Below are positions 51,469 through 60,849 of a stretch of DNA of 64,000 nucleotides, in pieces. The stretch is from assembly GCA_963749115.1 (NCBI GenBank), contig CAVVLP010000006.1, forward strand, positions 1 to 64,000, in the 5' to 3' direction. The first letter of the stretch is position 1. The number at the start of each line of letters is the position of its first letter. The notes under the pieces are model-generated. The model was not told where the DNA came from and searched no databases. It saw only the letters and a list, made by a program, of their open reading frames with translations. Made by a program: the position numbers and the translations under genes. Source of the DNA: SZUA-36 sp963749115 (GTDB taxonomy: Bacteria; Pseudomonadota; Gammaproteobacteria; Xanthomonadales; SZUA-36).

Positions 51469-53655
51469 ATGGATGTATCCCACCTGCTTGAAGATCTGAA
51501 CGAGGCGCAGCGAAAAGCAGTCACTACGGAGTCAAAACATACACTGGTGCTGGCCGGTGCCGGCAGTGGTAAAACACGCGTTCTGATACACCGCCTGGCC
51601 TGGTTGATACAGGTTGAACATGTATCACCCCTCAGCATCTTGGCAGTAACCTTTACCAATAAGGCGGCTGGTGAAATGCGTGAACGCGCCCAGAGCCTGT
51701 TGCAGGTCTCCGCTCGTTCAATGTGGATTGGTACCTTTCACGGTATCGCCCACCGCCTGTTGCGCATGCACTGGGCTGAAGCCGGTCTGCCGGAGAATTT
51801 CCAGATAATTGACTCGGACGATCAGCACCGGATACTACGCCGCCTGATCAAGGAAGAGGGAATGGACGAAGCCCAATGGCCGGCGAAACAGGCTCAGTGG
51901 TACATCAATGCCCGCAAGGATGAAGGCCAGAGACCTGACGCTATCGAACATATGGGCAACCCGATGACTGCCCAGTGGGTGCGAATCTACGAACTCTATC
52001 AGGCCAGTTGTGACCGGGCCGGGTTGGTTGATTTTGCAGACCTGCTGCTACGTGCGCACGAATTGTGGTTGAATCATCCATCATTACTGGATCACTACCG
52101 CAATCGTCTGGGTCATCTGCTGGTAGATGAATTCCAGGACACCAACTCCATCCAGTATGCCTGGATACGTATGCTGGCCGGGGAGACTGGCCGTGTACTG
52201 GTGGTGGGTGATGATGATCAGTCCATTTATGGCTGGCGTGGTGCGCAAGTCGCAAATGTTCAACATTTTCAACGTGATTTTGCAGATGTTCAGGTTGTCA
52301 AACTGGAACAGAATTACCGTTCCAGCGGGAATATTCTCGAAGCAGCCAACGCCCTGATTGCCAATAATGAAGACAGGATGGGCAAAAAACTCTGGACAGC
52401 TGATGACAAGGGCGCACCCATCACACTTTACTCAGCATTCAATGAGCAGGACGAGGCCCGTTTTGTCGTTGAACAGATAGAGCAATGGCTGGGAAAAGGC
52501 CGCCGCGCCGATGAAGTGGCCATCGTGTACCGCACGACGGCGCAATCAAGGCTATTCGAGGAATACCTGCTCAAGGCAACCATTGCCTATCGTGTCTATG
52601 GCGGGCAACGCTTTTTCGAACGCGCTGAAATCAGGGATGCACTGGCCTACCTGCGTCTGATCCAGAATCCGAATGACGACGCTGCCCTTGAGCGCGTCAT
52701 CAACACCCCTGCCCGTGGCATTGGTCAGAAGACCCTCTCCATATTGCGTCTGCAGGCACGAGAAAGCAGTTTACCCATGTGGCAGGCAGCACAGGAGTGC
52801 CTGCGGCAAAACCTGCTGCCTGCAAGGGCTCTCACTGCACTGAACGGCTTCATGAGCCTTATATCCAATATGCGGGAACGCATGGAAAACTGGACACTGG
52901 GTAACCAGGTGCAAGGTCTCATCGAAGATAGCCAGCTGGTTACCCACTACGAAAAAGAGCCTCGCGAAAAAATGGAATCGCGGATCGAAAACCTGCGCGA
53001 ACTGGTCAATGCAGCGACTGCATTCGTATTGCCCGCGGAAGATGCAGATGCCGGTATGAACGACCTGCAATCATTCCTGAGCCACGCATCATTGGAAGCG
53101 GGCGAAACGCAGGGAGAAGCCTGGGACGATTGTGTGCAACTGATGACACTGCACTCGGCCAAGGGTCTGGAATTTCCAATGGTATTTATCGTGGGCATGG
53201 AAGACGGTCTGTTCCCCCACCAACGCAGTGTTATGGAAGCCGGCGGACGTCTTGAGGAAGAACGCCGTCTTTGTTATGTGGGTATAACCCGTGCCCGTGA
53301 GCACCTGTGCCTCAGCCATGCCGAGGTCAGACGTATGTTCGGTTCGGAGAGCCATTGCCGGCCATCACGTTTTCTGAATGAAATTCCGTCCGAACTGATA
53401 CAGGAAATCCGTCCGCGTATGCAGGCCCAACGGCCATGGGCCAGCCCGAGGGCTCCGGAATATCCAAAACACGTTTCAGCTGACAATCAGGATTGGCCAT
53501 TCCGCCTGGGAGAATCTGTCAACCACAAGAAATTTGGCAATGGCACGGTCATCAGTTTTGAAGGATCCGGCGAGCATGCCCGTGTACAGGTCAATTTCAA
53601 CCGCGCAGGCGCCAAATGGCTGGTGTTGGCCTATGCAAACCTGAGCAACTCATGA
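51469..53655 (+). CDS. uvrD: UvrD/Rep-family superfamily I DNA helicase
   Basis: A 728-residue 3'-5' helicase of mismatch and nucleotide-excision repair. Walker A AGAGSGKTRVL, motif II LLVDEFQDTN, motif III DDDQSIYGWRGA, motif IV EQNYRSSGNI and motif V TLHSAKGLEFP are all present. The C-terminal region ends with the Tudor-like segment (VNHKKFGNGTVISFEGSG) seen in UvrD. The size favours UvrD over Rep. It starts five bases after purD and overlaps the hydrolase gene by four bases. Confidence 0.93.
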   Translation: MDVSHLLEDLNEAQRKAVTTESKHTLVLAGAGSGKTRVLIHRLAWLIQVEHVSPLSILAVTFTNKAAGEMRERAQSLLQVSARSMWIGTFHGIAHRLLRMHWAEAGLPENFQIIDSDDQHRILRRLIKEEGMDEAQWPAKQAQWYINARKDEGQRPDAIEHMGNPMTAQWVRIYELYQASCDRAGLVDFADLLLRAHELWLNHPSLLDHYRNRLGHLLVDEFQDTNSIQYAWIRMLAGETGRVLVVGDDDQSIYGWRGAQVANVQHFQRDFADVQVVKLEQNYRSSGNILEAANALIANNEDRMGKKLWTADDKGAPITLYSAFNEQDEARFVVEQIEQWLGKGRRADEVAIVYRTTAQSRLFEEYLLKATIAYRVYGGQRFFERAEIRDALAYLRLIQNPNDDAALERVINTPARGIGQKTLSILRLQARESSLPMWQAAQECLRQNLLPARALTALNGFMSLISNMRERMENWTLGNQVQGLIEDSQLVTHYEKEPREKMESRIENLRELVNAATAFVLPAEDADAGMNDLQSFLSHASLEAGETQGEAWDDCVQLMTLHSAKGLEFPMVFIVGMEDGLFPHQRSVMEAGGRLEEERRLCYVGITRAREHLCLSHAEVRRMFGSESHCRPSRFLNEIPSELIQEIRPRMQAQRPWASPRAPEYPKHVSADNQDWPFRLGESVNHKKFGNGTVISFEGSGEHARVQVNFNRAGAKWLVLAYANLSNS

Positions 53656-54533
53656 AAGCCACCCCGGTTAACATTCACCTGTCGTGGGGCACACTTGAGG
53701 GCCTGCACTGGGCCAGGCCCGGCGCGCCGAAGGTTTTGTGTCTCCATGGCTGGCTGGACAACGCCGCATCCTTTGTTCCACTGGCACCCTTTCTGAAGGA
53801 TTTTGATCTTTTAGCGCTCGATTTTGCCGGTCACGGTTTCTCCTCGCACCGACCGGAAACCTCCCGCTATTATTTTACCGACTACCTGTTTGACATCGAT
53901 GCGGCAATGGACGAACTGGGCTGGGATCAATGTCATTTCATCGGCCATTCGATGGGCGGCGGTGTAGCCAGCAGTTTTGCGGCGGCCTTGCCTGAACGTG
54001 TCAATCGCCTGGTGTTGCTGGATTCCCTGGGTGTATTGACGCTGCCCGCCAACCAGGCGGCACAGCAATTGCGCCTGTCAATGTTATCCGTCCGCAAATC
54101 CCGCAGCTTCCTGAGACCATACGAATCGGTTGAAGAAGCCATGCTCGCCCGTCAAAAACACTCACCGTTGACCGATGAGGCTGCGCGTCTGCTTTGTCAG
54201 CGCTCACTGGAACACACCGGTGATTACTATCAATGGCGTACCGACCCGCGTTTGAACTGGCGCTCGCCACAATTGTCGGGTGATGCACAAGCGCTGGACC
54301 TGCTCGCCGCAATCCGCTCACCGGCACTGGTGATAACCTCACCTGGAGTAATCGAATACTTTGGTGAGGACATGGCGCAGAAACGTCTTTCAGCCATACC
54401 CGACTGCACGCATGTCAAGAATGATGGTCATCATCATTTTCACATGGAGCAAGCGGAGCAGGCAGGTATCTGCATCACTGAATTTTTACAACAACAGGAT
54501 CAAAGCCAGGGGGCTCATCATGTCGACAGCTAA
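53652..54533 (+). CDS. Alpha/beta-fold hydrolase
   Basis: A 293-residue cytoplasmic hydrolase. The nucleophile elbow GHSMGGGVAS supplies the Ser, and the oxyanion region LCLHGWLDNAASF and C-terminal His (KNDGHHHFHME) complete the expected triad. The family includes esterases and lactonases. Substrate is unknown. The start at 53652 (ATGA overlap with the helicase stop) fits the family N-terminus. pyrF overlaps its 3' end by 14 bases. Confidence 0.88.
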   Translation: MKATPVNIHLSWGTLEGLHWARPGAPKVLCLHGWLDNAASFVPLAPFLKDFDLLALDFAGHGFSSHRPETSRYYFTDYLFDIDAAMDELGWDQCHFIGHSMGGGVASSFAAALPERVNRLVLLDSLGVLTLPANQAAQQLRLSMLSVRKSRSFLRPYESVEEAMLARQKHSPLTDEAARLLCQRSLEHTGDYYQWRTDPRLNWRSPQLSGDAQALDLLAAIRSPALVITSPGVIEYFGEDMAQKRLSAIPDCTHVKNDGHHHFHMEQAEQAGICITEFLQQQDQSQGAHHVDS

Positions 54534-55236
54534 CAAGCTTATTCCCAGCCGCGAACGATTGATTTTTGCACTTGACGTAGCAAGCCTCGAAGACGCCCAG
54601 GCACTAATTTCCAATCTTGGTGATTCAGTTGAGTTTTATAAACTGGGTCTGGAAGTGTTTTTGTCCGGTCATTATTTTGAGCTGATGGCGGAACTCAAAG
54701 ACAAGGGTAAAAAAGTATTTGCGGATCTAAAGCTATTTGATATTCCAGCGACCGTCGCTGCGGCCGTCCGGCAACTGGCCCTTCATGAAGTGGATTTCTG
54801 TACCGTGCACGGTAACGACAGCATGCTCAAAGCAGCCGCAGATGCCAAGGGCAGTATGCAAATACTTGCCGTGACCGCGCTGACCAGCCTCGACCAGGGT
54901 GATCTCGATGACCTCGGCTTCCAGTGCGATGCGCGGACACTGGTTTTGTCACGCGCAAGACGGGCGCTGGCGCTTGGTTGTGACGGTGTGGTTTCATCCG
55001 GATTGGAAGTCAGCGCCCTTCGCGAACATGCTGACCCCCGCCTGATTACCGTCTGTCCCGGCATCCGGCCCATACATAATGACGATGACCAGCAACGCGT
55101 CATGACCCCTTACCAGGCTATTCGCGATGGCGCAGATTACCTCGTGGTCGGCAGACCTATACGCGCTGCAAACGATCCCGCGTCAGCCGCAGAGGCGATT
55201 CAGGCAGACATTGCACGCGCGCTGTTGAAGCCCTGA
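54520..55236 (+). CDS. pyrF: Orotidine 5'-phosphate decarboxylase
   Basis: A 238-residue enzyme for the last step of UMP synthesis. The catalytic phrase FADLKLFDIPATVAAAV (Asp-Lys) follows the first strand RLIFALDVAS, and VCPGIRP and DYLVVGRPI are in place near the C-terminus. The ATG at 54520 overlaps the preceding hydrolase gene. It is followed by a promoter-like site and a terminator before plsB. Confidence 0.96.
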   Translation: MSTANKLIPSRERLIFALDVASLEDAQALISNLGDSVEFYKLGLEVFLSGHYFELMAELKDKGKKVFADLKLFDIPATVAAAVRQLALHEVDFCTVHGNDSMLKAAADAKGSMQILAVTALTSLDQGDLDDLGFQCDARTLVLSRARRALALGCDGVVSSGLEVSALREHADPRLITVCPGIRPIHNDDDQQRVMTPYQAIRDGADYLVVGRPIRAANDPASAAEAIQADIARALLKP

Positions 55237-55305
55237 TCGACGTTTAAACCTTTACTTTCCCGGCATATAGTCGTAAAAAGACTACCCGGGTTCGTTTTGT
55301 AGGTG

Positions 55306-55335
55306 TTGACAAATGTTAATGTTTAACATTACGAT
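55306..55335 (+). promoter_or_regulatory. Sigma-70 promoter with palindromic operator in its spacer
   Basis: TTGACA at 55306-55311 and TACGAT at 55330-55335 are 18 bases apart. The spacer is a perfect palindrome, AATGTTAA-TGT-TTAACATT (55312-55330), ending on the first base of the -10 element, as expected of a repressor operator. A transcript from here would meet the hairpin at 55413-55446 before plsB. Confidence 0.6.
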
Positions 55336-55412
55336 ACCCACCTAACTAATTAATAGAATAATAATTTTTATTTTTATTCGATTAACCGATCCTCTCCGGC
55401 TCTGCCGGATTT

Positions 55413-55446
55413 TCCGGGCAGGCCACGTGCCTCGCCCGGATTTTTT
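55413..55446 (+). terminator. Rho-independent terminator upstream of plsB
   Basis: Arms tccgggc (55413-55419) and gcccgga (55434-55440) are followed by TTTTTT (55441-55446). A second small hairpin (ccggctctgccgg) precedes it. It could end the pyrF transcript, or end a short leader RNA of about 100 bases started at 55306 and so act as an attenuator for plsB. Confidence 0.8.
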
Positions 55447-55502
55447 ATGCGTGTTCAGAAATCCAAGTTAGAATAGTTTCACGACAGGCAAAACTTAGAC
55501 CA

Positions 55503-57848
55503 ATGGCCAAGCAAAACGAAAATCTTGATTTGACCGACAAACTGAAACTACGCTGGTACCTGATCCTGCGAAATATTCTGAATCTATGGGTCAAACCCCG
55601 TATCAAGGCGGACGCCGATGGAAATATCGGCAGTGACGGTGACAGGCCGGTCTGTTATGTCATGGATTCGTATGCATTGTCCTCCATATTGATTCTCGAC
55701 AAGTACTGCGAACAACAGGGATTGGCCCGTCCCTTGTTACCGCCCGTCGGTATTGGGGATTGTCCAAAGCGTTCTTATGCTGTGCTGAAACGGCTAAAGG
55801 GTATTTTGTTCCGCAGCCCGGACCCGCGTAGCCATTCCAAGATGTTGCAACTGATGGTCGAAAAGAGCTGGGCAAACCCGGAACTGGATATCCAACTGGT
55901 ACCGGTGACCATACTGGTGGGTCAAAGACCCAGTAAAGAGAGTGGCTTAACCCGCGTCATATTTACAGAAAACTGGGAAATCGGCGGGCGGCTTCGCCGG
56001 CTTTTCAACACGCTGGTCAACGGCCGTAAAACCTTTGTCCAATTCAGTCGCCCGATTTCCCTGAGGGACCTGGCTGCCGAAGGCCTGGACGCATCGGTCG
56101 CTTTAAGAAAGGTCTCCCGAATACTGCGGGTACATTTCAAACGTGTACGGACTGCTGCCATCGGCCCGGATCTCTCGCATCGTCGCACCATGGTAGACCG
56201 TGTCGTCAATTCACCCACCGTTCGCGCAGCCACCGAAGAAGAGGCCCGCCGCTCTGGTATTACAGATGACCAGGCCCGCCGCCAGGCCACAAAGTACGTA
56301 CGTGAAATCGCAGCCAATTACTCCTACTCGGCGATAGCCATTGCAGAAATCCTGATCTCCTGGCTTTGGAATCGCATCTACAACGGTATCAAGGTCAATT
56401 ATTTTGATGAGCTTCCACACAATGCACTGGGCCATGAAGTCATCTATGTACCCTGTCATCGCAGCCATCTTGATTACGTACTGGTTTCCTACCTGGTCCA
56501 TGAACACGGCTTTATTCCACCGCACATCGCTGCGGGTCTCAATCTGAATTTACCCCTCGTTGGTCCGCTCATGCGGCGTTGCGGTGCGTTCTTCCTGCGC
56601 AGGTCTTTCCGTTCCCAGAAACTTTACGCCACCGTTTTCTATGAATACCTCAGCTTGATCCAGACCCAGGGTGTCTCGATCGAGTATTTTATCGAGGGTA
56701 CCCGTAGCCGCACCGGCCGCCTGCTGCCACCCAAAGCCGGCATGTTGGCCATGTCAGTCAGGAGTTACCTGAATGCACCCGTCAGACCCATCATGTTTCA
56801 GCCGGTTTACATTGGCTATGAACGACTGGCGGAAGGTGATAGTTACACCACGGAATTGTCCGGAAAAGCCAAGCGAAAAGAAAAGTTTTCTGACCTTGGG
56901 AAAATTTTTGGAATAACCCGGCATAACTATGGCAAGGCACATGTCAGTCTCTGTGAACCCATATTCCTGGACGACTTGCTTAATCAACATGACCCGCAAT
57001 GGCAGGAAACCATCCGCAGGGAAGCCAGGCGTCCCGACTGGCTAAACGCTGCCATAGATGACCTTGGCCAGAAAATTATGACGAACATCAATGCCGGTGC
57101 CGATGTTAACCCGGTGAACCTGCTGGCACTGGCGCTGCTGGGCACACCACGGCATGCCATGGGTGAGAAACAACTGGCGAGACAAATTGCTTTATACCTC
57201 ACCCTGTTAGGCCAGAAACCGACACCTGAACGAGTGACGGTGACTCAAAAAAGCGCCGAAGAAATCATCGCATACGGCTTTGAAATGAAAATCCTGCAAC
57301 GGCAGGAACATGTTCTGGGTGATATCATTTCGCTACAGCCAGATCGTGCCGTGAGCCTGACTTTCTTCCGTAATAACATCGCTCACCTGATGGCATTACC
57401 TTCACTGGTTGCCTGTTGTTTCCTCGAACACCGTAGTTTCCTGATTGAGCACCTGCACAAATTCGCGATAATCATCCAGCCATTTCTGCAGACCGAGTTG
57501 TTCATACCCTGGAGTCAGCATCAGATCACCAGTGCCCTGGATGATTCCATAGAACAGCTTGTACAAAATGGCCTGCTGATCCGAAAGCCGGATGGGGAAA
57601 CATTGTCACGGGTAAAAGACAAACCCGAATCGGTTCTACAGCTTAATGTCCTGGCGCACAGTCTGTTACAAACAATATACCGTTACCTGATCACCATTTC
57701 AGTGTTAGCGAGATATGGGTCAGGCGTATTGAGCAGGGCTGAACTTGAGAATCTGTGTATGCAAACGGCCCAGCGAATATCCATGCTGCATGAATTCAAC
57801 GCGCCGGAGTTTTACGACAAGGCCCTGTTCAAGGCAGTTTATCGCTGA
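55503..57848 (+). CDS. plsB: Glycerol-3-phosphate acyltransferase, main piece
   Basis: This 781-residue piece is the bulk of the inner-membrane enzyme that puts the first acyl chain on glycerol-3-phosphate. The acyltransferase motifs are visible: block I HRSHLDYVLVSYL (HX4D), block III FIEGTRSRTGRLLPPKAGML, and block IV near VRPIMFQPVYIGYE. The C-terminal LHEFNAPEFYDKALF matches the E. coli end, but the frame then stops. The last 50 or so residues continue in the next frame (FIAELRNTGYLSTNQDN) after one extra base near 57832-57840. A frameshift in an essential gene suggests a sequence error. Confidence 0.93.
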   Translation: MAKQNENLDLTDKLKLRWYLILRNILNLWVKPRIKADADGNIGSDGDRPVCYVMDSYALSSILILDKYCEQQGLARPLLPPVGIGDCPKRSYAVLKRLKGILFRSPDPRSHSKMLQLMVEKSWANPELDIQLVPVTILVGQRPSKESGLTRVIFTENWEIGGRLRRLFNTLVNGRKTFVQFSRPISLRDLAAEGLDASVALRKVSRILRVHFKRVRTAAIGPDLSHRRTMVDRVVNSPTVRAATEEEARRSGITDDQARRQATKYVREIAANYSYSAIAIAEILISWLWNRIYNGIKVNYFDELPHNALGHEVIYVPCHRSHLDYVLVSYLVHEHGFIPPHIAAGLNLNLPLVGPLMRRCGAFFLRRSFRSQKLYATVFYEYLSLIQTQGVSIEYFIEGTRSRTGRLLPPKAGMLAMSVRSYLNAPVRPIMFQPVYIGYERLAEGDSYTTELSGKAKRKEKFSDLGKIFGITRHNYGKAHVSLCEPIFLDDLLNQHDPQWQETIRREARRPDWLNAAIDDLGQKIMTNINAGADVNPVNLLALALLGTPRHAMGEKQLARQIALYLTLLGQKPTPERVTVTQKSAEEIIAYGFEMKILQRQEHVLGDIISLQPDRAVSLTFFRNNIAHLMALPSLVACCFLEHRSFLIEHLHKFAIIIQPFLQTELFIPWSQHQITSALDDSIEQLVQNGLLIRKPDGETLSRVKDKPESVLQLNVLAHSLLQTIYRYLITISVLARYGSGVLSRAELENLCMQTAQRISMLHEFNAPEFYDKALFKAVYR

Positions 57849-58194
57849 GCTACGCAACACGGGTTACCTGTCGACCAACCAGGACAATAAACTGGTATAT
57901 GACGAACGTCTGGAACAGATCTCCCAAGACGCGAAATTTATTCTAGGCGAAGGAATTCGCCTGGAAATTGACCGCCAGACACCGGCTGCAGAAGTAGAAG
58001 ATAGTCGGACTAGCAGGCCGCTAGGCGTCAATATCCGGTATCAGTTTGGATTCCAGTCGTGTAATCCAGTCTTTGAGCTTCAATTTGCGTTTTTTCAAAC
58101 GTCGCAAATGCAGTTGATCCTGACGCGGGTCCAGGGCCATGCGATTGATCGCCAGGTCGAGGTCACGGTGCTCTTCACGAAGCTCAAAAAGTAA
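57842..58194 (+). CDS. plsB: plsB C-terminal piece in the shifted frame
   Basis: The frame reads IAELRNTGYLSTNQDNKLVYDERLEQISQDAKFILGEGIRLEIDRQ, matching the expected PlsB C-terminus. In E. coli PlsB the protein ends shortly after this point, so the true end is probably near 58000-58020. The same frame stays open to 58194, across the opposite-strand DUF465 gene, and that extra stretch is unlikely to be real. Confidence 0.65.
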
Positions 58195-58227
58195 TTGCCT
58201 TGTCTCTGAAGTATCTTCCGATTTCAT
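58021..58227 (-). CDS. YdcH/DUF465-family small protein
   Basis: A 68-residue charged helical protein: EEHRDLDLAINRM and LHLRRLKKRKLKLKDWITRLE are the DUF465 hallmarks. Function is unknown; members are short coiled coils common in proteobacteria. It is convergent with plsB. Confidence 0.85.
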   Translation of the reverse strand: MKSEDTSETRQLLFELREEHRDLDLAINRMALDPRQDQLHLRRLKKRKLKLKDWITRLESKLIPDIDA

Positions 58228-58378
58228 GAGTTTCTGATCTCATATAGACTTCTGTGGTTCACTATAACATTAAGGAACCTCTGATTTATTCTGAGCGAAG
58301 TAGATTGTGATTCAAAATGTTCAGATTCGAGGCAACTCAAGAGTATCCAAATTTATTCATACTGGGAGAGTTTGATCC

Positions 58379-59485
58379 ATGGATCGAAGAAAATTTGTAG
58401 CTGCCGCAGGCCTGGCAGGGGCAACCGGGCTGTTGAGTGCTTGTGGAAAACAGACCGGATCACAGGCCGGATGCGTGAATCAAACCGTAACAGAGAGTTT
58501 CGAATGGAAGATGGTCACTTCATGGCCACGTGACTTTCCGGGACTGGGTACCGGGGCCAGCGGTCTGGCCGAATCCATCAATGAACTCAGCAACGGCCGT
58601 CTGAAAATCAAGGTCTATGGTGCTAACGAACTGGTGCCGGCGTACGAGGTGTTTGATGCTGTTCAACAAGGCACTGCAGAAATGGGCCACAGTGCCACTT
58701 ATTACTGGAAGGGCAAGGCATCGGCAGCACAGTTTTTTTCAGGTATACCGTTTGGCATGACAGCACAGGAATTGCATGGCTGGATTTACTATGGCGGTGG
58801 GCTTGAACTGTGGCAGGAGGTGTATGCAACCCATGGTCTCGTGCCTTTCCTCGCAGGCAGTTCTGGTCCTCAGATGGGCGGTTGGTTCAACCGCGAGATC
58901 AACAGCATTGCCGATATCAAGGGTCTCAAAATGCGTATACCCGGTCCCGGTGGTGAAATTCTCAAACGGGCCGGTGGAACACCAACCAATATCCCGGGTG
59001 CTGAACTGTTCACGGCATTACAGACCGGCACCATCGATGCAGCCGAATGGGTCGGCCCTTATAACGACCTCGCATTCGGTCTGTTCAGGGCCGCCAAATA
59101 CTACTATTACCCGGGCTGGCAAGAGCCCGGATCCGGGCTGGAATGTATGATTAACCAGTCAGACTGGGACTCACTACCGCAAGACCTGCAAGCCATCGTA
59201 AGAGTAGCCTGTCAGGCCGCCGTCCTGGATAGCTTGTCTGACTTCACTTATAACAACGGTGTGGCTCTGAAGAGCCTGCTTGATGAACACGACGTTGAGT
59301 TGCGCCGCTTTCCCGATGAAGTTCTGAACCGGCTACGCACCATCAGCGATGATTTTATGCGTGAACTGTCAACTGAAACGGAATTGATGGGGCGAATCTA
59401 TAACTCATTTCAGGCCTATACGGACATCGTCAGACCCTGGACAGCCATATCTGAACGCGCTCTGCTGAACCTGCGTCAGGAATAA
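58379..59485 (+). CDS. TRAP-type substrate-binding protein (DctP family)
   Basis: A 368-residue exported solute-binding protein. The N-terminus has a twin-arginine motif (RRKF) and a lipobox-like LSAC, so it may be a lipoprotein. The family phrases WKMVTSWPRDFPGL, GTAEMGHSATYYW, LKMRIPGPGGEIL and TIDAAEWVGPYND place it near TakP-like binders of alpha-keto or chloroaromatic acids. Ligand is not predictable. Its 3' end overlaps the convergent permease gene by ten bases. Confidence 0.9.
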   Translation: MDRRKFVAAAGLAGATGLLSACGKQTGSQAGCVNQTVTESFEWKMVTSWPRDFPGLGTGASGLAESINELSNGRLKIKVYGANELVPAYEVFDAVQQGTAEMGHSATYYWKGKASAAQFFSGIPFGMTAQELHGWIYYGGGLELWQEVYATHGLVPFLAGSSGPQMGGWFNREINSIADIKGLKMRIPGPGGEILKRAGGTPTNIPGAELFTALQTGTIDAAEWVGPYNDLAFGLFRAAKYYYYPGWQEPGSGLECMINQSDWDSLPQDLQAIVRVACQAAVLDSLSDFTYNNGVALKSLLDEHDVELRRFPDEVLNRLRTISDDFMRELSTETELMGRIYNSFQAYTDIVRPWTAISERALLNLRQE

Positions 59486-60849
59486 ATTGTTGTTGGAAGC
59501 CATGTCGCCAACTCCGGCCATAAGACCAACAGGCCCAGCATCAGCAGTTGGATCACTATGAATGGGATCACACCTTTATAAATCGATGAAGTCGCGATCT
59601 CGGGCGGTGCTACACCACGCAGGTAAAACAGGGAAAACCCGAATGGTGGCGTCAGAAATGACGTCTGCAAATTTATTGCAATCATGACACCCAGCCAGAC
59701 TGGGTCGATACCCATGGCCAGTAATACCGGGCCGACGATCGGGATGACCACGTAGGTGATCTCGATAAAATCCAGAATGAAACCCAACAGGAAAAGCGCC
59801 AGCATAACAATCAGCAGGGCCCCGGCCTGCCCGCCCGGAAGGTTCGTCAGCAATGACTGAACGTATTCATCACCGCCATAGCCCCGAAACACAAGGCTGA
59901 ACAACGAAGCGCCGATCAGGATCATAAAAACCATCGCGCTGATCCTGGCCGACTGGTAAACAACCGCGCGAAGGGTTTCGATCGACAACTGCTTCTGTTT
60001 CAAAGCCAGCAACATGGCGCCGGTCGCACCCACTGCTGCTGCCTCGGTGGGTGTTGCCAACCCCACCAGGATGGAACCCAGCACAGCCACTATCAGCAAC
60101 AGGGGTCCGGCCAGCAGACTCAGAAGTCTGGGCAGCGAGACATCTTCGCCTTCTTCCTGCTCAACTGCCGGCATACTTGATGGTTTCAAATATGCCATGA
60201 AAGCCAGGTACAGCATGTAAAGACCCACCAATACCAAACCCGGCAACAATGCCCCGGCGAACAACTCTCCAACTGAAATCGTCTCGGGACTAAATATACC
60301 GATATGCAATTGTGCCTGTTGATAGGCATTGGAAAGCACATCCGCGAGCAGTATCAGGACGATCGATGGCGGAATGATCTGGCCCAGCGTCCCCGCCGCA
60401 CAGATGGTGCCGGTGGCAATAGATGGAGCATAGTTATGCCGCAGCATGGTCGGTAAGGACAGCAATCCCATGGTAACCACTGTGGCGCCGACAATTCCGG
60501 TACTTGCGGCCATCAGGGTACCCACCAGCATAACGGCCAGACCCAGTCCTCCCGGAACCCCGCGCATCAATTGTGCCAACGCCTGCAATAATTGGTCTGC
60601 GAGCTTTGAGCGCTCCAGCATGACCCCCATGAAAACGAAAACGGGCACGGCGATCAGTGTCTCATTGGTCATGATGCCAAATATGCGACTGGGAAACGCA
60701 CTCAGGAAAGCCGGATCAAAAGTACCCGTCATGATACCAATCAAGGCAAAAATAAGTGCAACACCCGCCAGCGTAAAAGCCACCGGAAACCCGGCCAGCA
60801 GTGAGAGACCGGCAGCAAGAAACAAACCCAGGGACATCAGGCCAGACAT
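59476..60849 (-). CDS. TRAP transporter large permease (DctM family)
   Basis: A 457-residue membrane protein with about 12 helices. Phrases such as VPVFVFMGVMLERSKLADQLLQ, GTICAAGTLGQIIPPSIVLILLADVL and GLATPTEAAAVGATGAMLL are typical of DctM. It is convergent with the DctP gene. A DctQ small permease, required by most TRAP systems, is not encoded next to either gene, and this protein is too short to be an obvious DctQM fusion. Confidence 0.9.
   Translation of the reverse strand: MSGLMSLGLFLAAGLSLLAGFPVAFTLAGVALIFALIGIMTGTFDPAFLSAFPSRIFGIMTNETLIAVPVFVFMGVMLERSKLADQLLQALAQLMRGVPGGLGLAVMLVGTLMAASTGIVGATVVTMGLLSLPTMLRHNYAPSIATGTICAAGTLGQIIPPSIVLILLADVLSNAYQQAQLHIGIFSPETISVGELFAGALLPGLVLVGLYMLYLAFMAYLKPSSMPAVEQEEGEDVSLPRLLSLLAGPLLLIVAVLGSILVGLATPTEAAAVGATGAMLLALKQKQLSIETLRAVVYQSARISAMVFMILIGASLFSLVFRGYGGDEYVQSLLTNLPGGQAGALLIVMLALFLLGFILDFIEITYVVIPIVGPVLLAMGIDPVWLGVMIAINLQTSFLTPPFGFSLFYLRGVAPPEIATSSIYKGVIPFIVIQLLMLGLLVLWPELATWLPTTIYS

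Noticed and set aside
58021..58194. Extension of the plsB shifted frame to 58194
   Set aside because: It would overlap a clear opposite-strand DUF465 gene and exceed the known PlsB C-terminus.
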